This document shows, in pieces, positions 53,682-62,796 of a stretch of DNA of 64,000 nt (the stretch's first letter is position 1; every line of letters begins with the position of its first letter). Made by a program: the position numbers and the translations under genes. The notes under the pieces are model-generated. The model ran no database searches. It was not told where the DNA came from and saw only the letters and a list, made by a program, of their open reading frames with translations. Source of the stretch: Pelagibius sp. CAU 1746 (GTDB taxonomy: Bacteria > Pseudomonadota > Alphaproteobacteria > Kiloniellales > Kiloniellaceae); assembly GCF_039839785.1 (NCBI RefSeq), contig NZ_JBDOQT010000001.1:3472001-3536000 (forward strand), read 5' to 3'.

Positions 53682-54271
53682 CCCGCCTCTCACCCCTCCT
53701 GAGCCGGCTGCTTGCCGTGATGTTGCTGATCGGCGCCGGGCTCGCCGTCCACCTGGCTGTTGTCGAGCCGCTGCGCCAACGCCACATGGCCCTGGACGAG
53801 TCCATCGCCCTGTCGCAAGAACTGCTGCAACGTTTCGCCAAGGAGACGGGGGACCCGGCCACCCTTACCCGGCAGCGCGAGGCGCTCAGCCAACAGCCCG
53901 AGGCAACCGCCGGGCTGCTGCGCGGCGACAACGAGACCATCGCCGGCGCCTTCGTCCAGTCTTTCCTCACCTCAACCGTCGAGCGCGGCGGCGGCACCGT
54001 CCGTTCGGTGCAGGTTCTGCCGGTTCGCGATGAACGCGGGCTGCGCAAGGTGACCGCACGGGCGCAGCTGCACACCACCTCGGCCGCCCTGCGCGATATC
54101 CTGCACCGCCTCGAGGGGAACGATCCCTACCTCTTCATCGACAACCTCGATATCCGCCGCACCCTGCAGCCGCGCCCCGAGGCGTCCGACGAAGAGGAAG
54201 TCGAGCTGCTGGTGCGCTTCGACGTCTATGGGTTCCTCGCGGCCAAACCGGCGATGGAGGAACGCTCATGA
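53678..54271 (+). CDS. gspM: GspM, inner-membrane assembly protein
   Basis: 197 residues: a short cytoplasmic start, one membrane helix (LLAVMLLIGAGLAVHLAVVE), a coiled-coil (MALDESIALSQELLQRFAKE) and a ferredoxin-like domain (FLTSTVERGGGTVRSVQVLP; FIDNLDIRR). Matches the GspM_II type. Overlaps gspL and the next gene by 4 bases. Confidence 0.85.
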   Translation: MTRLSPLLSRLLAVMLLIGAGLAVHLAVVEPLRQRHMALDESIALSQELLQRFAKETGDPATLTRQREALSQQPEATAGLLRGDNETIAGAFVQSFLTSTVERGGGTVRSVQVLPVRDERGLRKVTARAQLHTTSAALRDILHRLEGNDPYLFIDNLDIRRTLQPRPEASDEEEVELLVRFDVYGFLAAKPAMEERS

Positions 54272-54840
54272 GAGGGCTCGCCGTTTTCAACCTCCTGGCG
54301 CTGATCGCCTGCAGCGCCCTCGGCGCTTGGGCCTACAGCGAGGCGCGGAAGCCCTTGCCGGCCTTGCCCGATTCCCCCTCGGTAACGGCGACGCTTGAGA
54401 CCGCTACCGGCAGCGCCATCCCGGCGCCGCCCCCTTCCTTCCGCATGCCGCCGAAGAACACTTACGCCCAGTTGGCGACCCGGCCGCCCTTCTCCGAATT
54501 GCGCCGCCCGCCCCGCGCCAAGCCGGCACCCAAGCCGGTCGCGCAACAGCAGGCGCCGGCGCCACTGCCCAAGACGGTGGCGGAACCACAAGTCACTCTG
54601 GTCGGCATCGTCATCTCGGCGGAGAAAAGCATCGCCATGGTGCGCAAACCCGGCGCCGAGGAGCTGCTGCGCCTCGCCAAGGGGGCGGAGCTCGAGGGCT
54701 GGCGGGTCGAAAGCGTGCTGCCGGACCGCCTGCTGCTGAGCCACGGCGAGAAGGTGCTGGAACTGGAACTGACCGAGGCGGAACAGGGAAGCGGCGGACC
54801 CCGCGGATCAGGCGCAGCGCCACGGCAGCGGCGGCAATGA
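54268..54840 (+). CDS. GspC/GspN-like inner-membrane protein with HR-type domain
   Basis: 190 residues: one N-terminal membrane helix (FNLLALIACSALGAWAYSEA), a Pro/Ala-rich periplasmic linker, then a small beta domain (VTLVGIVISAEKSIAMVRKP, LEGWRVESVLPDRLLLSHGE) equivalent to the homology region of GspC, which contacts the secretin. No PDZ domain. The position just before gspD is where gspC is often found. Confidence 0.78.
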   Translation: MRGLAVFNLLALIACSALGAWAYSEARKPLPALPDSPSVTATLETATGSAIPAPPPSFRMPPKNTYAQLATRPPFSELRRPPRAKPAPKPVAQQQAPAPLPKTVAEPQVTLVGIVISAEKSIAMVRKPGAEELLRLAKGAELEGWRVESVLPDRLLLSHGEKVLELELTEAEQGSGGPRGSGAAPRQRRQ

Positions 54841-57188
54841 CAGCTAGACAGCGATTCACGGATTGTACCCATAGATTTCTTATGGCCCGGGCGGTTAAAC
54901 TCATAGGCGAGAGCGTGCAGGGGGAAAACATTCACAAATTGACGACAATCCGCCGCCTTTCCGTAGGGCTGATCGCCGCATCGCTGACGATCGTCCTGAC
55001 TGCTTGCGAGGCGTCGAAAACCAGCAGCCGCGAGTTCTTCGGCGAGACCCTGTCGCAATCCGCCAAGGACAAGACCTCGCCCTCGTCCGAGGAAGGCAGC
55101 GCCGAGCCTCTCGAGCCGGAAGCGGTGGCCAGCGACGGCGGCATCCGCCCCTTCGAGGTGCGCGGTAGCGGCCAGTTGGCGCGCCTGCCCGGCCCGCGGC
55201 CGCGCGGCGTTCAGGTGGCCCAGGTGCAGGACACCGCCGAGGGCGTGACCATGAACTTCGTCGACGCCGACCTGCGGGAGGTGATCCGCGCCGTCCTGGA
55301 AGACACCCTGGACCTGAACTACGTCGTCGATCCTAACGTGCAGGGGCGCGTCACCCTGCAGACCAGCCAGCCGCTGGCGCCCGAGCAGGTGCTGCCGACG
55401 CTGGAGGAGCTGCTGCGCATGAACGGCGCCGCGCTGGTGGAAAGCGACGGCCTGTTCAGGGTGCTGCCGGCCGACCAGGCCGGCGTCGGCATCGCCAACC
55501 TGACCTACGACGGGCCGAGCGGCCGCGGCATCAGCACCCAGGTCATCCCCCTGCGCTTCGTCTCGGCCAACGAGGTCGGCACGGTGGCCCAGTCCTTCGC
55601 CGCCAACCCCAGCAGCGTCCGGATCGACCCCGCCCGCAACCTTCTGTTCGTCACCGGCACCCGGGCCGAGCTTACTTCCCTCAACAACCTGGTCGCGGTA
55701 CTGGACGTGGACTGGCTCTCCGGCATGTCCTTTGCCCTGGAGCCGCTGGAGGCGGTCACCCCCGACACCCTGGTGGCCGAGCTGCAGCAGATCCTCGACG
55801 ATCCCAACGGCCCGCGGCTGAGCGACATCGTGCGCTTCGTGCCCATCGAGCGCATGAACGCCGTCCTGGTCATCTCCAAGCAGCCGCGCTACCTGGACGA
55901 AGCGCGGCGCTGGATCGACCGCCTCGACCAAGGCAGCAGTAACGCCCAACGGGTCTATGTCTACTACGTGCAGAACCGCAGGGCGGCGGACCTGGCGGAT
56001 ACCCTGGGCAACATCTTCTCGGCGGAGACCACGACCACCTCCCTGGCCGCCGAACCGGCGGTCGCCCCCGGCCTGACCCCTGCGACGCTGACCAGCGAGC
56101 CGCCGCAGCCGCGGGGTTTCGATGAGGCGCCAGCCCCCGCCCCGCCCACGGCGGGAAACGCGCCGCCGGCGGCCGGCGCCGCCCCGGCCCGGGGGGCGTC
56201 CCGCGGCAGCGCGGCTCGCGGGTCCGCTTTGGGCGGCAGCGGCGCGATCCGCATCCTCGCCGACGAGGCCAGCAATTCCTTGGTCATCCTGGCGACGCCG
56301 GAGGGCTACCGCCAGGTCGAGGCGGCACTGAAGCGCCTCGACATCTTGCCGCTGCAGGTGCTGATCGAGGCAACCCTGATGGAGGTGACACTTAACGACT
56401 CCCTGGAGTACGGCGTGCGCTGGTTTTTCGAGTCCGGCGACTCTTCCTTCACCTTTACCGACGCGGCTGCCGAGGGCGGTGCCGCGGTACTGGGTGCCTC
56501 CTTCCCCGGCTTCTCCTACGTCTTCGACTCGAACAATATCCACGCCACGCTGAACGCCCTGAAGGGCATCACCGACGTGAAGTTCCTCTCCGCCCCGACG
56601 CTCATGGTGCTGGACAATGAGACCGCGCGCCTGCAGGTGGGCGACGAGGTGCCGATCGTCACGCGTACCTCGACCAGCACCGTCGGCGACAACGCGCCCA
56701 TCGTGAACGACGTCGAGCTGCGCGACACCGGCGTCATCCTCGACATCACGCCGCGGGTGAACTCGGGCGGCCTGGTGGTTCTCGACGTCGCGCAGGAAGT
56801 CAGCGAGGTCACCGAGACCACCTCCTCCGGCATCGACTCGCCGACCATTCAGCAGCGCAAGATGGAAAGCACCATCGCCGTGCAGAACGGCGAGACCATC
56901 GTCCTCGGCGGCCTGATCCGCAACCGCCTGGAGGAAGGCACCACCTCCGTGCCGGTGCTGGGCGACATCCCCATCCTGGGCAACCTCTTCAAGGCCACCG
57001 ACAACTCCAGCTCGCGCACCGAGCTGCTGGTGCTCATCAAGCCCCAGGTCGTGCGCAACCAGGAAGACGCCCGCGCGGTGACGGAAGAACTGCGCCGCAA
57101 GCTGCCGGGGATCTTCCCGCCGGAGCCGGCGGAAGGTGACGGCGATGCGGAGAGCGGCGCGGTGGAGACTGGAACGCCGAACAGCTGA
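54837..57188 (+). CDS. gspD: GspD, type II secretion secretin
   Basis: Up to 783 residues; the real start is probably downstream of 54837 because the lipoprotein signal (IAASLTIVLTAC) begins near residue 43. N0 (GVTMNFVDADLREVIRAVLE), N1 and N2-type domains are followed by an Ala/Pro/Gly linker (about residues 405-470) and the secretin barrel (VLIEATLMEVTLNDSLEYGV ... VPVLGDIPILGNLFK). The LTAC lipobox suggests that GspD itself is lipidated and may reach the outer membrane without a separate GspS pilotin. Confidence 0.92.
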   Translation: MTARQRFTDCTHRFLMARAVKLIGESVQGENIHKLTTIRRLSVGLIAASLTIVLTACEASKTSSREFFGETLSQSAKDKTSPSSEEGSAEPLEPEAVASDGGIRPFEVRGSGQLARLPGPRPRGVQVAQVQDTAEGVTMNFVDADLREVIRAVLEDTLDLNYVVDPNVQGRVTLQTSQPLAPEQVLPTLEELLRMNGAALVESDGLFRVLPADQAGVGIANLTYDGPSGRGISTQVIPLRFVSANEVGTVAQSFAANPSSVRIDPARNLLFVTGTRAELTSLNNLVAVLDVDWLSGMSFALEPLEAVTPDTLVAELQQILDDPNGPRLSDIVRFVPIERMNAVLVISKQPRYLDEARRWIDRLDQGSSNAQRVYVYYVQNRRAADLADTLGNIFSAETTTTSLAAEPAVAPGLTPATLTSEPPQPRGFDEAPAPAPPTAGNAPPAAGAAPARGASRGSAARGSALGGSGAIRILADEASNSLVILATPEGYRQVEAALKRLDILPLQVLIEATLMEVTLNDSLEYGVRWFFESGDSSFTFTDAAAEGGAAVLGASFPGFSYVFDSNNIHATLNALKGITDVKFLSAPTLMVLDNETARLQVGDEVPIVTRTSTSTVGDNAPIVNDVELRDTGVILDITPRVNSGGLVVLDVAQEVSEVTETTSSGIDSPTIQQRKMESTIAVQNGETIVLGGLIRNRLEEGTTSVPVLGDIPILGNLFKATDNSSSRTELLVLIKPQVVRNQEDARAVTEELRRKLPGIFPPEPAEGDGDAESGAVETGTPNS

Positions 57189-57206
57189 AGATGCGGGGCT
57201 TTCGCG

Positions 57207-58106
57207 CTACCGCCGCCCCTGTTCCCAGGTCAGGATGTGATAGGGCTGGCGCAGGCCGGGGGTCAGCGCAACCACCGCCTCGCGGACGAAGACGGCGCCG
57301 CCCTTGGTGGTCGCTTCGGCACGGATCGTAACCACGGGAATGCGGCTCGGCACCAGGTAAGGGCTGTCGCCGAGCAGGCCGCGCAGGTCCTCCTGCGTCC
57401 TGCCGTCGCGCTGCAAGGCCAGGGCTTCGGCGGACCCCGCGTTCACCGCCGGCAGGGCGGCGAGCGCCAGCGGCGGCGCGCTGGCCGGGTCGATGCCCCG
57501 CGAGCGGGTATGGACCGTGATTGCCGGCGCAACAGCGTCATAGATCTCCCGCGTCATGCCGATGACCTGCAACAGTTCATCGCGGCGCTCGAAGGGCCGG
57601 TCCTTGGCCTCGTGGTTCAGGCCGGCGGCGCGGTAGTCGGCGTCCTCGCCCCCGCCCGGCAGGGGATCGTCGTTGGCGTCGCGGAAATCGATCACCGCAT
57701 TGGCCAGCGCCTGCGGCCGCGCCGCCCCCGCCGCCGTGAAGAGCCCGGCGAGCAGGTCGATATCGGCGCCGTTCAGGTCGATCTTGCCGCCCTCAGCCTG
57801 GATCGAAGTGACCACCCTGCCGCCGCCGAAAGTCCATTCCCGGGGGCTGCCGTCGTGCGGAGCCCCCTCACCGTCCGCCGCCAGCGCCACGACCGCACGG
57901 TACAGGCCGGCGTCCGCCAGGGCCCGCGCCTCGGCATTATCGATCTGGTTGCGCGCCGCCACCGTCTCACTGCGCTGCGTAGTGACAAAGCTCGCGGCGA
58001 TGACCGCCAGCAGGCTCGTCACCCAGAGCACCGCCACTAGCGCAATCCCGCGGGAGCGCCTGGCAGAGGTTCTAGTAGCGGAAGGCGGTTCGAAGGACTG
58101 GACCAT
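57207..58106 (-). CDS. gspK: GspK, pseudopilus tip protein
   Basis: About 299 residues from the ATG at 58106 (a GTG at 58127 is also possible). Prepilin-type leader RRSRG^IALVAVLWVTSLLAVIA without Glu +5, as usual for GspK; the GspK domain contains DLNGADIDLLAGLF and FRDANDDPLPGGGEDADYR (helix-hairpin-helix/SAM-like parts). It is on the opposite strand and 18 bases from the end of gspD, whereas gspK normally lies between gspJ and gspL, so the locus has been rearranged. Confidence 0.9.
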   Translation of the reverse strand: MVQSFEPPSATRTSARRSRGIALVAVLWVTSLLAVIAASFVTTQRSETVAARNQIDNAEARALADAGLYRAVVALAADGEGAPHDGSPREWTFGGGRVVTSIQAEGGKIDLNGADIDLLAGLFTAAGAARPQALANAVIDFRDANDDPLPGGGEDADYRAAGLNHEAKDRPFERRDELLQVIGMTREIYDAVAPAITVHTRSRGIDPASAPPLALAALPAVNAGSAEALALQRDGRTQEDLRGLLGDSPYLVPSRIPVVTIRAEATTKGGAVFVREAVVALTPGLRQPYHILTWEQGRR

Positions 58107-58160
58107 AGCGACAGCATAGCAAGCCACGCTACGGCGCAGAAGCTATCCAATGCGGCCAAT

Positions 58161-58330
58161 TCAATTGCTCGACAGCAGGGCCGGCGCCCAGGTGGCCGCG
58201 TCGGTCAGCGGCTCGACCTTCACGATGTAGAGCGCGTCGGCCACCACCGTGCCGTTGGCGTCGTCCGACAAGGTGACGGCATAGTTCTGCCCGCCGGTGA
58301 AGGTGAAGACCCCCAGCTCATCCAGTAGGG
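58161..58330 (-). pseudogene. Remnant of the golvesin domain of an Rhs protein
   Basis: Reads LGVFTFTGGQNYAVTLSDDA and DALYIVKVEPLTDAATWAPA, then stops. Matches the repeated domain at 59860-60010 and 61800-61960; lacks everything else. It marks the left end of the second Rhs array next to gspK. Confidence 0.75.
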
Positions 58331-58348
58331 GATTGCCCCCGAAACCGC

Positions 58349-58879
58349 TTACTTTCCGGATTGTGACAGACGCAATGGATTCTCGGCAATTCTCTCAACC
58401 ATCGCTTCAGCTGCACCGACCATCTCTGGACGACCAATAAAGTAAACGATGCCATCTTGGAGACCTAAGCGTTGGCCCTGGTCGGCGCTCTTACATGTCA
58501 AATAGACATGCCATTCAAACACAAGGGAAAAGAAAACAATCAAAATAAGCTTGGCCCGTTCAATTCCGAACAGGAAAGTTCTTTGATTGCCAAGGTCCCA
58601 TCTCTGGCCCGGCTCGAAGGCTAGCTCTTCGAATACCTTCGATTCATCAAAAAGAGGTGCTGTAGAATTATCTATCTGTAGGATGACCCAATCCTTGGGA
58701 TCAAGCCAATCAAGCAGATGTCCGGCGAGAACATAAAGCTCTCGCGCGTCTGGATTCGGCCGGTACGCCTTGTTTGGAAATACCTCTGAACTCAGACAGG
58801 CTAACTCGCACCACTCTCCGACCTTCAGATCTAAAGGTTGGAGGAGGCTGTCTGCCTCCGCCTGCGTTAGCACTCGCAT
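58349..58879 (-). CDS. Putative immunity protein for golvesin-Rhs tip A
   Basis: 176 residues starting 2 bases after the stop of the upstream Rhs tip. Alpha/beta pattern with WCELACLSSEVFPNKAY, YVLAGHLLDWLDPKDWVILQ and FEPGQRWDLGNQRTFLFGIE; no signal peptide. Codon use is AT-richer than the T2SS genes. Family not recognised; it resembles small cytoplasmic immunity proteins in layout. Confidence 0.68.
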   Translation of the reverse strand: MRVLTQAEADSLLQPLDLKVGEWCELACLSSEVFPNKAYRPNPDARELYVLAGHLLDWLDPKDWVILQIDNSTAPLFDESKVFEELAFEPGQRWDLGNQRTFLFGIERAKLILIVFFSLVFEWHVYLTCKSADQGQRLGLQDGIVYFIGRPEMVGAAEAMVERIAENPLRLSQSGK

Positions 58880-58881
58880 TC

Positions 58882-60318
58882 CTAACTCTCCAGTCTACAC
58901 TCGCTATTGCAACCCTGTCGCTCCCGCTCCTGCCTCAAGATTTCCTCACATACGGGAAGGGGGCATAAGATCAAGGGACCGAAGGAACGTAACTTTGGCA
59001 GCGGGGGAGGCGTACCGGGGTGCGCTTCGTCCGGATTAATCGGTTTGCCTTGTTGATCGTACCTTTGTTGCCCCCCCTTTTGGCCCGATTGATTGGTCTT
59101 CCAATATCCTTGACTACCGGGCGGACCGCCATCGGCTTCGGCGGGAACCCACTGGCATTGAGCGCGTCCACCGCCTCCTTGTGGCTTCGGACCCAAGAAA
59201 TTTCCTCTACGTTGGGCATCGTTTGGAGTCCAGGGACCTCCAGGAACTACGCCATTGGGGTCCGGAATTGGAGCCTGTTGAAGCCCATACGGGTCAACCC
59301 ACCGCAGTGGATTCCCCATTACATACCCATAGGTATTCAGCCCACCTCTCAGCCCGATGGGATCGCTCTGGATGTAGCGTCCCAGCGCCGGGTCGTAGTC
59401 GCGGAAGTAGTTGTAGGCGAGGCCGCTTTCGGCGTCGGCGATCTGGCCAGGAAAGCGCAAGGGATTCTGGCTGAAGCCCCCCGTCGTCACCGTCTGCCCG
59501 AAGGGCGTCTGGTCGCGCCACCACAGCACCTGCGCGTTCGCATCCGTCATGGCCTGGGGCGTGCCCAGGTGGTCGCTGTGCAGGTAGGCGACGTCGGTCG
59601 CCCCGCCCGGCCCGCCGACAAAGCGGATCGCGTCGGCCGCCACGCTGCCGTTGTCGTTGGCCGCCAGCGTCACCGTCGGATTGCTCAAGGGATCGAAGGC
59701 ATAGCTGCCGAGGTAGTGCCAGAGGCCGCCGCCGACCCGCTGGTTCCTGGTCACCTCCGCGGTGCCGCCGCTGTGCACGATGGAGTAGCGCGCGTCCGTC
59801 GCCCGCGTCTCCTCGGCGGTCCACTTGGCATAGACCTGGTAAGTGCCGCCGGCCGGCAGGGACGGCGCCCAGGTGACGGCGTCGCTCAGCGGCTCGACCT
59901 TCACGATGTAGAGCGCATCGGCCACCACCGTGCCGTTGGCGTCGTCCGACAGGGTGACGACATAGTTCTGCCCGCCCGTGAAGGTGAAGACCCCCAGCTC
60001 GTTCCACTGCCCGCCGCGCTGGGCCTGGCTCACCGTGACCAGGCTGCTGCCGCCGTCATGCTGGACCGTGTAGGGGGCGTTGGTGGCATGCCCCTCGCCT
60101 TCCGTCCAGCGCGCGAAGACCCGGTAGTCGCCGCTCTGAGCCGGGCTGTAGGTCCAGATTGCCGTGCGCAGCGCCGCGGGATCGGCGGTCAGGCGCACGG
60201 CGTCGGCGATGACCCGGCCGTCCGCCTGGTCGGTCAACACCACCGAGCCCGAGCCGTCGCCGGGAACGAGATAGCTGCCCAGCGGCATCCAGACGCCGAG
60301 GTTGCCCGTCTGGTTCAT
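58882..60318 (-). CDS. Golvesin-type Rhs fragment with tip A
   Basis: 478 residues, lacking the main YD-repeat shell. Three golvesin/xanthan-lyase-like beta domains (for example SGDYRVFARWTEGEGHATNA, GTYQVYAKWTAEETRATDA) are followed by the Rhs core end DVAYLHSDHLGTPQAMTDAN, YNYFRDYDPALGRYIQSDPI and NTYGYVMGNPLRWVDPYGL. The tip is Pro/Gly-rich and ends QRYDQQGKPINPDEAHPGTP, LCPLPVCEEILRQ. The GQKGGQQRYDxxGxPIxPxxAHPG pattern is seen in polymorphic toxins, but I cannot name the activity. Start is arbitrary: likely a displaced, silent cassette. Confidence 0.8.
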   Translation of the reverse strand: MNQTGNLGVWMPLGSYLVPGDGSGSVVLTDQADGRVIADAVRLTADPAALRTAIWTYSPAQSGDYRVFARWTEGEGHATNAPYTVQHDGGSSLVTVSQAQRGGQWNELGVFTFTGGQNYVVTLSDDANGTVVADALYIVKVEPLSDAVTWAPSLPAGGTYQVYAKWTAEETRATDARYSIVHSGGTAEVTRNQRVGGGLWHYLGSYAFDPLSNPTVTLAANDNGSVAADAIRFVGGPGGATDVAYLHSDHLGTPQAMTDANAQVLWWRDQTPFGQTVTTGGFSQNPLRFPGQIADAESGLAYNYFRDYDPALGRYIQSDPIGLRGGLNTYGYVMGNPLRWVDPYGLQQAPIPDPNGVVPGGPWTPNDAQRRGNFLGPKPQGGGGRAQCQWVPAEADGGPPGSQGYWKTNQSGQKGGQQRYDQQGKPINPDEAHPGTPPPLPKLRSFGPLILCPLPVCEEILRQERERQGCNSECRLES

Positions 60319-60430
60319 CGGGTCCCCGTCGCCAACTCCTCCTCTACAATTTCAGTCGTGGCCAGCCACTTCAACAATCACTTGCCAAAAAAGCCTCGGG
60401 CTCCAGCTCCCGGAAGACCATTGGTTGATC

Positions 60431-60802
60431 TCAGTCATATGAGACGGAGACGTCGTTCCATTTCTCTCGCATTGTTGGCTGATCACCGGTCGCCGAATAG
60501 GTCACTTTGAGGCTGCGATCACCCAACCACCACGCTTTGACATCGGACCGTCCATGAATCGTGAACACCCATGCATCATCCATGTTCGGATCAAACTCTG
60601 CCTCGGACCGCCGAAGGTTTACGATACGAACAAATGGTGTCGTTGCTCCACAGTCCCGTTCAAACACTGCAGCGATGATCTCACCATCAGGTGATGCAAT
60701 CTCATGGATCATAGTATTGCTACAGATGCTTGAATCACAAGAAGCCAGGAATGATGCCAATCCGAGCACAATGAAGATCCGCACACTCAGTACTCCATGC
60801 AT
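60431..60802 (-). CDS. Lipoprotein immunity candidate (DUF5412-like) for tip B
   Basis: About 123 residues. A signal with lipobox FLASC; the mature part IASPDGEIIAAVFERDCGAT and TPFVRIVNLRR recalls the DUF5412 family (SPDGx...ERDCGATT). The start overlaps the end of the Rhs tip B frame by 14-16 bases. Membrane-anchored in the periplasm, which points to a periplasmic site of toxin action or entry. Confidence 0.72.
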   Translation of the reverse strand: MHGVLSVRIFIVLGLASFLASCDSSICSNTMIHEIASPDGEIIAAVFERDCGATTPFVRIVNLRRSEAEFDPNMDDAWVFTIHGRSDVKAWWLGDRSLKVTYSATGDQPTMREKWNDVSVSYD

Positions 60803-62133
60803 TCGCAATAGTTAATTCCTTTCCCAATTTGCTCCTGATCAGCGGGATCGTCGCCGTATGGGGGCCCCCCGAGTGGATCACCCAGCCCCTTGCGAGTGGG
60901 GTCTGCCTTTTGGTTAGCCCATCCGGCACCTCGTCGCAACACGCCCTCTGGGAAACCAAAGGCAGAGCCCGAGGCGCCAAAGTTGAAGTTCCCAAAATCC
61001 TCATACTTCCTCCCTTGCTGCTTGTAATCCCAAGGACCACCGTTTCTTACCTGATTGTAGAACCAGAACGGATCCCAACTATCGTCAGCCTCCTGCATGT
61101 TCGCGTTAACATCAGCCCCGGGAGGAGCGGGTGGTATGTTCCCACATCTGGTCCACGTCATTTCCGACTTGAAATACCCGTTCTCCGGCAACGGTCCGAA
61201 GAAGTCATCCGGATACTCCCGCAGGCCATACAGATCTACATACCTCAGAGGTGCACCCCCCACATACCCGTAGGTATTCAGCCCGCCCCCGAGCCCGATC
61301 GGGTCGCTCTGGATGTAACGGCCCAGGGCCGGGTCGTAGTCGCGGAAATAGTTGTAGGCGAGGCCGCTTTCGGCGTCGGCGATCTGGCCGGGGAAGCGCA
61401 GGGGGCTCTGGCTGAAACCACCCGCCGTCACCGTCTGCCCGAAGGGCGTCTGGTCGCGCCACCACAAGACCTGAGCCGAAGCGTCGGTCATCACCTGCGG
61501 CGTGCCGAGGTGGTCATTGTGCAGGTAGGCGATGTCCGTGGCGCCGCCCGGTCCGCCGACGAAACGGATCGCGTCGGCCGCCACGCTGCCGTTGTCGTTG
61601 GCCGCCAGCGTCACCGTCGGATTGCTCAAGGGATCGAAGGCATAGCTTCCGAGGTAATGCCAAAGGCCGCCGCCGACCCGCTGGTTCACGGTCACCGCCG
61701 CCGTGCCGCCGCTGTGGACGATGGAGTAGCTGGCGTCCGTCGACCGCGTCTCGTCGGCGGTCCACTTGGCATAGACCTGGTAAGTGCCGCCGGCCGGCAG
61801 GGACGGCGCCCAGGTGACGGCGTCGCTCAGCGGCTCCACCTTCACGATGTAGAGCGCGTCGGCCACCACCGTGCCGTTGGCGTCGTCCGACAGGGTGACG
61901 GCATAGTCCTGCCCTCCCGTGAAGGTGAAGACCCCCAGCTCGTTCCACTGCCCGCCGCGCTGGGCCTGGCTCACCGTGACCAGGCTGCTGCCGCCGTCAT
62001 GCTGGACCGTGTAGGGGGCGTTGGTGGCGTGCCCCTCGCCTTTCGGCCAGCGGGCGAAGACCCGGTAGTCGCCGCTCTCAGCCGGGCTGTAGGTCCAGCT
62101 CGCCGTGCGCAGCGCCGCCACGCTACCAATCAC
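60787..62133 (-). CDS. Golvesin-type Rhs fragment with toxin-44-like tip B
   Basis: 448 residues. Golvesin domains and Rhs core end (DHLGTPQVMTDASAQVLWWR; RYVDLYGL) are near-identical to tip A's fragment. The tip contains FYNQVRNGGPWDYKQQGRKY, EDFGNFNFGASGSAFGFPEG and PPYGDDPADQEQIGKGINY, which match Bacterial toxin 44 (pattern GGPWDYK...FGNFNxGA...YGDDPxDQ). Core consensus VDPYGL reads VDLYGL here. The 5' end is truncated; start arbitrary. Confidence 0.82.
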   Translation of the reverse strand: MIGSVAALRTASWTYSPAESGDYRVFARWPKGEGHATNAPYTVQHDGGSSLVTVSQAQRGGQWNELGVFTFTGGQDYAVTLSDDANGTVVADALYIVKVEPLSDAVTWAPSLPAGGTYQVYAKWTADETRSTDASYSIVHSGGTAAVTVNQRVGGGLWHYLGSYAFDPLSNPTVTLAANDNGSVAADAIRFVGGPGGATDIAYLHNDHLGTPQVMTDASAQVLWWRDQTPFGQTVTAGGFSQSPLRFPGQIADAESGLAYNYFRDYDPALGRYIQSDPIGLGGGLNTYGYVGGAPLRYVDLYGLREYPDDFFGPLPENGYFKSEMTWTRCGNIPPAPPGADVNANMQEADDSWDPFWFYNQVRNGGPWDYKQQGRKYEDFGNFNFGASGSAFGFPEGVLRRGAGWANQKADPTRKGLGDPLGGPPYGDDPADQEQIGKGINYCECMEY

Positions 62134-62295
62134 CTAGACCCTGAGCGTAACCGTGGGGTTCGATAACGGATCGGAGGCCTAGCGGCAAAAATCAAAGCGA
62201 TACCCAAAGCCACTTGAACCATCCTTGGCCAAGAACGGCACCCCTCAGATGCCTACCGTATTCCTACCGGCTCAAAGATTGCTTCCCCGTAGCCA
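62134..62295 (-). pseudogene. Decayed Rhs golvesin-domain remnant
   Basis: ACCGTGGGGTTCGATAACGG and the following GATCGGAGGCCTAG resemble the SNPTV/AFDPLS segment of the golvesin domain, with stops. Otherwise nothing recognisable. Confidence 0.45.
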
Positions 62296-62796
62296 CTACT
62301 CAGATTGCTGTCTGGCAGGTGGTCTGGTGAGAAAAAACTCCGTACCCGTCCGGGAACCCATACCTTTGTCGATGATGTCTCCCATAAGCGGTCGCATCGC
62401 GTTGTAACCGATCTCAGTCAATCTCCCCAACTCATCGAAAAAAAGGTGGATTTCTTGGTCATAGAGGTTCCCTCCCTCCGGTCGAACGCGTCGGATTGGG
62501 TACTCGAGCAAATGCGCCGAGAACTTGCGCTTTTTGTCGAATAAATCGATATCGCGTGAAGCTTTTCCCAAAAGCTTCCTCACATCATCGAGCTTGTCTC
62601 CGTATCGCAGAGACTTGATCTTCTGGATCAGCTCACGCGCCTCATCATCGCCAAGTTGCCAAGCGTAATCTACATCGGGATCGGGCATCGGCACTTCCCC
62701 CTCCTGGGCGAGGCCATGGCATACGGAAATCCAAAATGCGGCTATCATGGAAAGTGCTAATACAGCCCCGCGCAGCCGCCGCTCCCTCACAATCAT
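62296..62796 (-). CDS. Exported putative immunity protein for tip C
   Basis: 166 residues with a signal peptide (LRGAVLALSMIAAFWISVCHGLAQ). The mature part contains KIKSLRYGDKLDDVRKLLGK and EIHLFFDELGRLTEIGYNAM, a BLIP/SmpA-like beta-alpha pattern. The start overlaps the tip C stop by 4 bases. Periplasmic location suits a peptidase or amidase toxin acting there. Confidence 0.68.
   Translation of the reverse strand: MIVRERRLRGAVLALSMIAAFWISVCHGLAQEGEVPMPDPDVDYAWQLGDDEARELIQKIKSLRYGDKLDDVRKLLGKASRDIDLFDKKRKFSAHLLEYPIRRVRPEGGNLYDQEIHLFFDELGRLTEIGYNAMRPLMGDIIDKGMGSRTGTEFFLTRPPARQQSE

Noticed and set aside
58882..60318. Independent secreted adhesin with golvesin domains
   Set aside because: The Rhs core end and variable tip with adjoining immunity gene, and the near-identical sister fragments, show that it is a displaced Rhs cassette without a proper 5' end.
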